Assembly: GCA_024362935.1 (NCBI GenBank)
Contig: JANCRA010000003.1
Coordinates: 1,981,501 to 2,045,500, forward strand
Length of the DNA stretch: 64,000 nucleotides
Direction: 5' to 3'
DNA from: Setophaga petechia
Lineage: Eukaryota; Chordata; Aves; Passeriformes; Parulidae
The notes beneath the pieces were generated by a model. That model was not told where the DNA came from, made no database searches, and saw only the letters and a list, made by a program, of their open reading frames with translations. Every line of letters starts with the position of its first letter. The stretch's first letter is position 1. Below, one piece after another: positions 1 through 9,468 of the stretch. Made by a program: the position numbers and the translations under genes.

Positions 1-3000
1 CACAAGTGCTGCAGCACATTAGATTCCACTGGAAAAAACAAGTGACCTGGTTACTCAGAGCATTTTTCATCCCTGATGCTGAGATTAGTTCAGAGTATGT
101 TGCTAAATCAGGTAAGTAAATTACATTTATGGGGTCGTGAGGGAATTGCTGGGAGGGCAAGATGAATTTCAGAGAAATTTATTTTGCTGGTTTTGTCCAC
201 ATCTACCCTGGGGGAATGTGTTAATTTGTAGGGCTCATCCAGAGGGGTTTTGAAGCACCAGGATCCTCTCAGCTGCTCTCTGATGGGAGTGGGGAGGGCT
301 GGGCTGGCCTGGTGTTTTCCATAATCTCACACAGGAGCCAGCCTGGTGTCCATGTGCAGCCCCAACATGGGGACAATTGTCACCTGCTCTGAGTGTGAAT
401 CCCTCAGTGAATCCCTCTGGCCAAGCCCCAGGCACTACCCACAGTGTTTAAGCCTCAACATCAGAGCTGCTGGCAGAAGCAGGAGGAGATACCCCTGCTG
501 CCTTCAGCCAGACTTGCTCTGGCCCCTGGGAGAAACACGGATGTTCCTCCAGATGGGAAGGCTGATCAGCACTGTTTCCACTCCCAATCTCCATCCCAGG
601 AACTGAGGAATATCATTTTCCTAAGTGATTCCACAAAGTTATCATGGCTGCATCTTTTCTTTTATGGTGGCAAGGAGGTGTCCCCACGTCTGAAGGGAAA
701 GCAAATGTGTGGAGCTCTGTGGTTTGCAAACACCTTTAACTCTTCAGTCCACACAAAAAAGGTCCCCGAGGAAAGGCACAATCCTCTGATATAAAGAAAT
801 TTTTCAAAAAATCTTTGTCACCTTTATGATTACCTTTTGATGTTCCCTTAGCTTCTGAACTGAGTGTGCAAGAGATAAGATTAAAAATAAAGGCAAGAAT
901 AATGGATGTATAAAATTAAGGATCCCAAGTACTCAGAAATTGCTCCCTGGTTGGTTTTGTGTGCTTCTGGCAGTGCTTGCCTCTGTGAAAACAGCTGAAC
1001 CTGGAGGATCTCAGTGCCAGCAGTCAAGAAATAACACAAATAACAAGCAGTTCCTCTCGGGGTGAGTTTAGTTCCTCTGCTGAATCACAGCTGGATCCTA
1101 CTCATCTCTTATGATCACCAGTGAGCCTGTGGGCACATTGGTGTGCTCTGCCACCCAGTACAAGCAGCCCCAGCACACAGCCCTCCTTGTTAAATTTCCT
1201 TCTGTCACAGCCCCCTGGGGTCTTCATGGCTGAGCTCATCCACAACTCCCCAGACAGATTAGTGCAGGTCTCAGTGCTGTGCCCTGGGGTTTCTGCTACT
1301 TCCACTTTGATTTCCCCTGTGACTCACCCATTTCATGCCGCTGAGAGGGATTCACAGTCTGTCTCTCCCCACATCACTTTTCCTCCTGCTTCTTGCAGCA
1401 GTGAATTCCTAGGGAAAAAAATACCTAGAAATGCTGAGCTGCTGCCCAAGCACTTTGGCTGTGGTGATGTGGATGCTTCAGCACTCAGGTAGTGTCCTGC
1501 CAGCAGCATGGCACTGAAAACCATCACTCCCCTGCAAATGGGAGCAGCAGGAGGGCTGGCCTTGTCCTCCCACATGCAGCCCCAGTGAAGCCACTGGGAC
1601 TCACCCCAGGATCAATAAAACTGGATCTTATTGTGGGTTATTCCTCCTGGAGGACTTGGGATCTTTTTTTCTAGCACTTTGTGGCTCACTTTAAAAAAAT
1701 AAAAGGACAATAAAAATATAGTATCTTACTGAAAATGAGCAAAAACTTGGTTTGCATTCTGATAGTTTCTTGTAGATACGTGCTTATATTTTGTTAGAAT
1801 TAAAGTACCAAAATATATTATTAAAATTATATTGTAACATATTGCAATTACACATTCTCTTAACATTAACTACTACTATAAATAAATAATAAATCTACTT
1901 CCTTTTGGTCTTAGATCAGTTTAAAGAACATAGGAAAATCCATCCTGTGGAATTTTCCTCTATACCCATTTATTATTAATAATCAGAGTCATCATGTGAA
2001 AATACAAAAGCATCCAGAGTGCAGAGGCAGCTGTGCTGCTGAGCAAAGCATTCTGCCAGCCCTGGGACTGATCTCAGCAGCCCTCCAGGCTGCAGCTCTG
2101 CAGCTCTGGCCTGCACGCACAAAATGCCACTTTTCTGATGTGCTTCCCAAATTATTCATTTCAGCCTTTACAACAAACTTCCCAAAGAGCAGCACGTGTT
2201 GAATCTGTCTTTTAAATTAGGTTTTGGTGAGGTGCTCTTTGGGCATCAGTCACAACCCCTACCCTGAGTGCTCATATTTGGGAAGCAGCAGTTCTGAGGG
2301 TTGATCTCATGAACAGAAAGGCTTTCCTCAGGATCACTGCCGGGACAGCTCTGCTGGCTGCTGAGGTCTCTGCTGGCATCTGCTGGCTACAGGAATCAAC
2401 ACCAGTGCTGAAAGAGAGGCAGCAATGGGGTATTTCAAACTCCTGAGCTCTCCCCGTTCTGGTGATTGATGGCAGCTATTACAGCCCATCTGGCTGTCAC
2501 TTGTAAATACTGCTAATTGGACTGCTAATTGTTCACAGCTCCTAAGCTACGCACACAGCATTTGCTTTGAACGGAGGCTTCATCCACAGATTAGGAAAGG
2601 AGTGGAAAATAACTACTGGAATGAATCTGATGATTAAATCAGCAGGAAAACTACCACTGCGTGCAGTTGGAGGAGTACTTTCTAAAACGCTTGTCATTCA
2701 TCAAGACTTAATGTTTTCCTTCTAAGATATAATGCATTATTTCAGTCAGCGGCATGTTATCATTGCCAAATAGCAAGGTACTCTTAAACTGAGGGTTTAA
2801 ATACGCTGCAAAGTCAACAAGAGACTAAACAGCCCAAATTAGGGCTTTTTAGTCTCTTTTTAGCCCAAGAGACTAAAAAGCCCTAATTTTTAATTTGCCT
2901 TTGACTGCAGTTGTCTCCAGTATCCAGGGCTGAACTGGCCTTCAAATCACTTGAACTCCTCTTTCTCCTATGCTGAATATCCTGCACTGAATAATCCACG

Positions 3001-3599
3001 CGATTTTTGGTTTGTCCCAATGTCCTTGAGCAAATAAGATTTGTGCAATTTGCTTTGTTCAGGCTCATCTCAAGGGAGGAAAAATGAAAGAAACTGGAGG
3101 GTTGGAGCCTCAGAGCCCATTTTGTAGTGTCTAAAACATCAGTGTCTTCCTGCCTTCAGAGAAAGGGGATCTCTAAGTGAAGTGACACCAGCACAGGCAC
3201 GTGGGAGATGTGGGGGTGATGTCCCACAGTGGCTTGGCCAGAATCCACCTGCTGCAATGTCTTCTCACCCAAGAACAAGCAGCTGCAACCACAGAGGGCA
3301 GAGTTTTCAGAGCTGGAGTAATACAGTGGCTTAATCCACTGGTTTCTTTCTCCCAGATGAACACAGGGAGCCCCATGGTGAGGTGCAGGGACAGAATTTC
3401 TCACCCACTCTGGTGCTGGGTGAGAAGCAGCAACCTTCAGCAGAGCTGGGACACAGCAGCATTTCAAGGACTGGTTTGGCAGGCAGCCTGCAACCTTTGG
3501 TTTGGCTTAGTTAAAACCACTTGGTTGTATTTTTTAAAATACACTTTTAAAATGTGGCTGTAGAGACCTATGTACCTGACTTGTTCAACAGGGCTGTGA
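1..3599. other. Intergenic, no gene recognised
   Basis: No open frame in this stretch has splice sites or a family resemblance that I can support. It is mixed-composition DNA with an AT-rich patch around 1680-1990. The only structured element is the hairpin at 2836-2889. In the human order the 3' end of DAAM1 would lie to the left, but I see no DAAM1 coding sequence here. Confidence 0.6.
2836..2889. repeat. Perfect 21-bp inverted repeat (hairpin)
   Basis: Positions 2836-2856 and 2869-2889 are exact reverse complements (21 bp each) separated by a 12-base spacer. A related direct copy of part of the arm (GAGACTAAACAGCCC) begins at 2821, so the structure looks like a local duplication plus inversion. 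No flanking terminal repeats of a known transposon were recognised. Confidence 0.85.
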
Positions 3600-3981
3600 T
3601 GTGAGGAGTAGCTGAGGGAATGTTTAGCCAGGAGAAAAGGAGGTTTGGAAGGAACTTCTCTATAACCACCTGAAGGGAGGTTGTAACCAGGTGGGGTTGG
3701 TCTCTTCTCCCAGGTAAAAATAACAGGACCAGATGAAAATGCCTCAAGTTGCAGCTGAAGAGGCTTAAATTGGATATTAGGGAAAATATCTCCACAGAAA
3801 ATGTTGCCAAACACTGGTACAAGCTGCACAGGGAAGTGGTAAAGTCACAATCCCTGGAGGCATTTAAAAGACACGTAGGTGTGGCACTTAGGGACATGGG
3901 TTAGTGGTGGATTTGGCAGTGCTGGGACTCGATGACCTAAGAGCCCTTTTTCAACTGAAATGATTCTACAATTCTGTGATT
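3600..3981 (+). mobile_element. CR1 LINE 3' end
   Basis: The sequence follows the familiar CR1 3' end: GGAGGTTGTAACCAGGTGGG, TTGGTCTCTTCTCCCAGGTA, GGATATTAGGGAAAATAT, CCCTGGAGGCATTTAAAAGA, and the tail TGATTCTACAATTCTGTGAT. It is 5'-truncated as usual for CR1. The left edge is approximate. Confidence 0.88.
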
Positions 3982-5000
3982 ATGAGCAGCACAGGCCAGG
4001 CACAGCTCTGAAACACAAGCTGCCTCTCTACTGAAGCTGCAGCAGGTCCATGTCAAAAAGGATCAGGTCAAGAATCTCCCCTTGCTGCAGCCCACGTTAG
4101 CTTTTCACAGAAATGTGCCAATTTGCGATGCCTCCTAGCCCACAGCCAGCTGCCCTCCTTCAATTCCTCACATACAAGACTAACATGCACCAGCCTGAGC
4201 TTGTTAAAAATATGTTGAAACCTGTGTTACAGCAGCTTCACCACCACTCTCCTAGAAAGCTGTGCTGCTTCCACTCTCAGTGCAGCTCCTTCAGTCCCGA
4301 CATCCCCAACCCCTCCCTGGCCATACCTGACTGCCACAGAGGAGCTTCCCTGGCCTGTGGTACATCAAATCAGCAGAAAAGGAAACCAGCATGAAAAAGA
4401 GAGAATCAGTGGTTGTTCAGTGCCTGAGTCAGCTGAGGTGGTGGGGACAGAAGGGACAGGGAAGGTGGCCAGAGCCAGGCACTGAGGGGAGCAGCACCCC
4501 CTTTCCAGGGCCTTTCATGCATGATCAATTATCCCCCACCAACCTCCCTGTTACCACCACCTGCAGCTACCCAGGTGAGAGTTCAATCCAATCTCATAAT
4601 TCACAACCACCCCATTCCATTTACACTGAGCCAGGCATTGCTGTGCCAGGAATTCCTCTCCTGCCCTTCCAACAAGCCACCCGTGTCAAACAGCTCCTGT
4701 GAAGAGCTGTGGGCTTTCTGCACAGCTTTTTTCTGAAACACAGCAAAATCCAGTAGCTGCAGGGCAAATTAGCAGTGCTGAGTAGTCAAGGGTCAGGTTT
4801 TCCCTCATGGGCTTCAGGAGAATCAGAGAAGAAAGTTACAGTAATGCTTACAGCATGGAAACCAGCTGCATTAAAATTTCACAAACAATTAGGTCTCTCT
4901 GCTATCATTCATCTGGCAATTTTTTACAGGAGTTCCCTTCCCAAGGCGGTCTGAGAATGATGCCAGGCTGAGACACTTTCATTTCCTGCATAAAAGACAA
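3982..5000. other. Intergenic, no gene recognised
   Basis: Ordinary sequence between the CR1 fragment and the candidate polyadenylation signal of GPR135. Nothing in it is supported as a gene. Confidence 0.5.
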
Positions 5001-5006
5001 TTTATT
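5001..5006 (-). terminator. Candidate poly(A) signal for GPR135
   Basis: AATAAA on the minus strand, in unique sequence about 1.28 kb past the GPR135 stop codon. If used, the 3' UTR would be roughly 4980-6286. Other minus-strand AATAAA-like hexamers exist nearer the gene, so the choice is a guess from position. Confidence 0.3.
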
Positions 5007-6279
5007 TCTTCACTTACAAAATAATGATAGAGCGTTCACTTGCGTCACAAACAGATGAAAAATCCAGTAAAACCAAAACACTGTATTTTTAAAGCCTGTA
5101 CAAGAAAAAAATACTGTTTCACACTAAACTCTGGCAAAGACAAGCAAAGGCCAAATCTTAATTTCAGATTGAAAATACTAATTTAAGGCTTTGGGCCCTT
5201 GAACAGAAAGGTTACACATAAATTCGTTCACATTTATGCTGTGCAATTGCATTTCCATGGTGTTATTTTCCTTTTTATTTTCAACAGCAAACAGCTGGTT
5301 TTTAAATATTGTATTCCAATGGATTGCTGCCATCAATACAACAATATCTGTTCTGTGCATATACACATTTTCACAAGCTGCAGAGCACACAGAGGACACG
5401 TGGTATTGCTTTGCCTCTCCTTTCAGACACTTCTCTCACACAGCTCCTCTAATTATGGTAAAACCCTTGGAGATGAGAGACACTCTGGATGAGCTCAAAA
5501 AGAAAACATACATCTTGTGCACACCACAGTTTACACCCACACCCTGTTCAGTCTGTCTGAGGAACTCATGTTTCTCATATTCATAGTATTTTAAGTTGAC
5601 CGTACCTGCAAAAAAAGAGAAAAGGCTGCTGAAATTCTGACACCTGAGGTATTACTTTCCTTTCCTTCCCTCCCAGTATCATACATCTTCCCTTTCACAA
5701 TCACTTTTCTTGTTATGCTTCAGAGTTTAAATTAAAAAAAATACATATAAATAGATCACTTTTTCAGCCCGTCCTACAGTCTGTGACTTTATGACTGTTG
5801 GCACTTCCACATATAACGGAAAAAAAGCAACATTTTCCTGCCATGATGCTGTTTTTCACAGTGTGGTGTTTTCAGAGTGGCTTCCAGCTGCCAGTGTTCA
5901 GCTTTCAATTGGGTTTTTTGGCACTTAATATCTCCCACAGTCATTCAGTCAGTTTGGTGTGTCAGCCCCGGAGCTTCACAGTGGCACTTTCTGCAGGTCT
6001 GGAGCAAACTCTGTCCTGTTCTCGCAGCTGAGTTCTGCCTTGGCCGGGCTCAGTGGCTGTCACCGATGCATCCATCAGGCCTGCTGAAAAGGAAGGGGCA
6101 TTTCCCTTCCCTGTGCAGCTCTTGCTGCCCGCAGATGGGGTCACCAAAGCAGAGCTCACACAGTAGAGAAGAAACACAGTCCCATCACAGTTTCTTGGTA
6201 ATCCGGCTGCAAAGGGCTCCAAGCAGCAGGACTTTGTTCAGGGAGGCACCCGGGGCCCGATGCCTCCATGCCGGCCCCC

Positions 6280-7800
6280 CGTCCCTTCACAGGCTGGTGT
6301 CGATGGCGCCTGCTCTGGCCTTCAGGGTGGCCTCAGAGACAGTGTCCGGCTGTCCATCCCGGCAGAAGAGCACAGCGGGAGTCTTGCAGGCCCACATGGC
6401 CACCTCTGCCCCGCTGGCCGGGCTGGACGAGGACACGGCGCTGCCCGGGGGCCCGCTGTGCCGGTTGATGTAGCGTTCCCGGACCCGCTCAGCCCGGCTC
6501 CGCGGCTCCGGCTGGCGGCCCGGCACCGACAGGTAGGCGACCATGTTGTTCCTAGTCCTGTAGCCGCCCTCCCGGCTGCGCCGCAGCAGCACCGAGATGT
6601 TGGGGTTACGGGCGGCGTAGATGAGGGGGTTGATGGCGCCGTTGGCCCAGGCCATCCCGCTGGCCACGGCGTCCATGGTGGGCGAGAAGGGCAGGCGGCC
6701 GGCGGCGGCGGCCAGCCCCAGGATGCAGTAGGGCCCCCAGCAGCAGATGATGGAGACGATCATGATGAGCACGGTGGTGGCCGTGCGCATCTCCCCGTAG
6801 GCGCGCAGCAGGTGCCCGTAGGTGGTGAGCGGCCGCACCCGGCTCTCGGCCAGCCGCACCGCCCGGCAGATGTTGAAGTGGCAGAAGCACATGACGGCGA
6901 AGGGCAGCAGGTAGCAGAGCACGATGAGGGCGGCGCCGTAGGGCGGCCCGAGCCGCGAGGAGCCCCAGGGCAGCACGTAGACGCAGCGGTAGGCGCCGGG
7001 ACGGGCTTCGCGACGCCCCTCGCCCGCCAGCCCGTACCAGGGCCCGGCCAGCGCCAGGGCGGCCAGCCAGACAGCGGCCAGGAGCTGCGCGGCGCGGCGC
7101 CGGCCCATCTTGTGCCGCGGCTGGCGGACGATGGCACAGTAGCGGTCGAAGGAGAGCAGGGCCATGGTGAGCGTGGCGGCGATGCCCAGCCCGGCGTGGA
7201 GCGCGGCGCTGGCCAGGCACAGGCGCTGCCCGAAGAGCCAAGCGCCGGGCGGGCGGCTGAGCAGGCTGAGGAAGGCCAGCGGCAGGCAGAGCAGGGCGCC
7301 CAGCAGCTCCGACAGTGACAGAGACAGCACGAAGGCGTTGGTGACCGTGCGGAGCTGCCGGTGCCGGGCGATCACCAGCACCACCGCGCCGTTGCCCAGC
7401 GCCGAGAGGGCAAAGATGAGCAGCAGCGCGGCCGCTTGCGAGGCCAGCGCCGCCGCCGACCACCCCGCCGCTCCCGCCGCCGCCGCCCCGCCGCTCTCGT
7501 TGCCGCCGCCGCCGCGGGAGAGGTTGCCCGGCACGGCCGCCGCCGGCTCCATGCGCAGCCTCATGGCCCGGCCCCGCCGCGGCTGCGGAGGCCCCGCCGC
7601 TCCCGGCCCCCCCGGCCGCTGACGTCGCTCGGCCGCCGTTGCCCGGGGAACCGGCCCGGCCCGGCCCAGCCGGACCCGGCGGCGGCGGAGCGGAGCCCCG
7701 ACAGACGAGCGGCGGGGCCGGGGGAACGCAGCCCACAGCGGCACCATGCCCTGGGTCCCAACAGATGTGCTCCCCTGACAGCCCTGGTCAGCGCCTTTCC
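6280..7800. promoter_or_regulatory. CpG-rich island over GPR135
   Basis: Very GC- and CpG-dense sequence covers the whole coding region and about 200 bp upstream, in sharp contrast to AT-balanced flanks. No TATA box is visible upstream of the start codons. This is typical of single-exon GPCR genes in birds and explains the many spurious long frames on both strands. Confidence 0.7.
6287..7564 (-). CDS. GPR135: Orphan G protein-coupled receptor 135
   Basis: Intronless rhodopsin-class GPCR of 425 residues from the chosen ATG; the human protein is about 494. N-glycosylation sites NLS and NES lie in the N-terminus (residues 14 and 22). Seven hydrophobic helices fall near 42-66, 76-98, 114-138, 158-178, 208-230, 262-285 and 296-318. 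The DRY motif is at 140-142 (SFDRYCAIV), CWGP in helix 6, and NPLIY at 312-316, followed by a helix-8-like NPNISVLL. Cys116 and Cys194 are placed for the conserved extracellular disulfide. The tail matches GPR135: GYRTRN, VAMWACKTPAVLFCR, and a C-terminal DTSL that fits a class I PDZ ligand. The frame stays open to an ATG at 7747. I chose 7564 because it has a purine at -3; 7552 (MEPAA) is equally possible. Ligand unknown; a plasma-membrane or endosomal location is inferred from the family. Synteny with L3HYPDH and JKAMP supports the call. Confidence 0.93.
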   Translation of the reverse strand: MRLRMEPAAAVPGNLSRGGGGNESGGAAAAGAAGWSAAALASQAAALLLIFALSALGNGAVVLVIARHRQLRTVTNAFVLSLSLSELLGALLCLPLAFLSLLSRPPGAWLFGQRLCLASAALHAGLGIAATLTMALLSFDRYCAIVRQPRHKMGRRRAAQLLAAVWLAALALAGPWYGLAGEGRREARPGAYRCVYVLPWGSSRLGPPYGAALIVLCYLLPFAVMCFCHFNICRAVRLAESRVRPLTTYGHLLRAYGEMRTATTVLIMIVSIICCWGPYCILGLAAAAGRLPFSPTMDAVASGMAWANGAINPLIYAARNPNISVLLRRSREGGYRTRNNMVAYLSVPGRQPEPRSRAERVRERYINRHSGPPGSAVSSSSPASGAEVAMWACKTPAVLFCRDGQPDTVSEATLKARAGAIDTSL

Positions 7801-9126
7801 CCGCACAGCCCCCAGCCCATTACGGAGGACCGGCTACCCCCAGACTCTCAGCTGGAGGCCAGGACCATCACCCCGGCTCACCAGGCTGGGGTTGGAGGGA
7901 TTGTCACGTGTAAGATTGAGGGAAGCCCCCCATGGGCAGCAGGATCCTTTCACCCCACTCTCATCCATGCTATAGCTGCCTGCCCCTACCTGGAAATTTT
8001 CTTAAGGATGGCGGGTAGAGAATAGGTAATGAAGGATGCATCCCAATTAATGCCTGAAGAACCTCCAAAGATCCTGTGCTGGGCTTTGTGACTTGCTGTC
8101 CCAGCTCCTCCCAAGGAGCCAGGATGGGGGGCTGATCAGGAGATGCCCAGAAGATGAAAACACATGGAAGTGTTTTCATCATCATGGAAGAGTGTGCTCC
8201 TGCAGCACAGAGGATATGCGTGTCACTTCTTGTTCTCCTGGACCAGAGGCTGTATGGAACTTATAAGGGCGTTACAGGAAAGCTGGGAGCAGGAGCCCCT
8301 GACACCATCCTAAGAAACCTCTATTGGCAGCACAGCAGTTGCGTAAATCAGGGGATTTTTGTTTCCTCCTGCTACAAAGTTATTCTCAAGCTGACAGAAG
8401 AAATTCCTTCCAGGCTTTTCTGTCCCAACCTTATCTAAGTTCACCAGTATGCACCCTTCTGCTGCATGAGCTTCCATGAAATGATCATTCTCATTTTCAT
8501 GTCTCATTTTAACAAGCGCCAGTTCCTCCCAGGAGTGTCTTCATTTAACAAGCACCATTTTATCCCAAGACACAGTGGAAGTGACAGGTCACCAGAGGTC
8601 TGAAGGTCTGCTCCTGCCACTGCAAATGCTTGGTTTTTCCCTGGAGGGACTCTGCCAAAGCAAGCACTGACTGCACTCTGCTGCACAAGCTGCCCCTGGA
8701 CTGGGACAAAATCAGTAAATAATTAGCAGTCAAAGGTCGTAATGGCTCAGACTTTCAAACACAGCTGCTCCTGTTGAAAGTTAACCACAGGGTATTTGCA
8801 GTCAGTGGTCCAAGATAAGCAAGAGAGGAAGGCTTAGGGAAGCAGCACAGCATGGACACTCAGCAGGAACACAGGAAATTCTGATCAAATACCTGCATCC
8901 AGCCCCAGGATGCAGGAGAGCCCTGGTGGGGTGAAATGAGTGAGGAAGGGGTTGTCTGGACAGGCTGAGCAGGGAAGCTGGGGCATGAGACAGAGCAGCA
9001 CAGCTGGCTGAGCAGGAGACAACAAGAGCTAGCAATTAAAACCCAGAGTCATGACATACTCAGCAGAATCCTGCAAATGAGCTCTGGGAGTGAAAACAAG
9101 GAAAATGGCAGAGTTTTCAGCTGGCA
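7801..9126. other. Intergenic between GPR135 and L3HYPDH, no gene
   Basis: Head of GPR135 to tail of L3HYPDH; both are on the minus strand. No supported coding sequence and no clear repeat. The right part probably contains the 3' UTR of L3HYPDH. Confidence 0.5.
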
Positions 9127-9132
9127 TTTAAT
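9127..9132 (-). terminator. Candidate poly(A) signal for L3HYPDH
   Basis: ATTAAA on the minus strand about 340 bp past the L3HYPDH stop codon. It is the first plausible signal seen downstream; choice is positional only. Confidence 0.3.
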
Positions 9133-9468
9133 AGAAATCTAATTTTGAAATTTATAATTTGCAGACACAGAGAAGGCACATAAATTTGAAGGCAACTCTC
9201 CAAGATCAGCTCAGTTTTCTGTGAATTATGGGGAAAAAAAGGAAGAAAAATACTGCAGCTTCTCAGAGCAGCTTGTATGTGCTAATCACAGTGCACCCAA
9301 TATGCTAATCACAACAGGGCAACAAGCCTGTTACCCTGAAATGTGACAAATGCTGTCACACCACCCATGGCTGTTCCTGTTGCAAGGCGTGGAGAAGCAA
9401 AACAGAAATTCCTGGGCAGGAGAAGCACAGCACCATCAGTGAGGCTCTGCCACCACCCGCGGCTCAGG

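Noticed and set aside
6260..7318. 352-codon plus-strand and 376-codon minus-strand frames over GPR135
   Set aside because: Shadows of the GC-rich GPR135 coding sequence; only the 6287-7564 frame shows seven helices, DRY and NPxxY.
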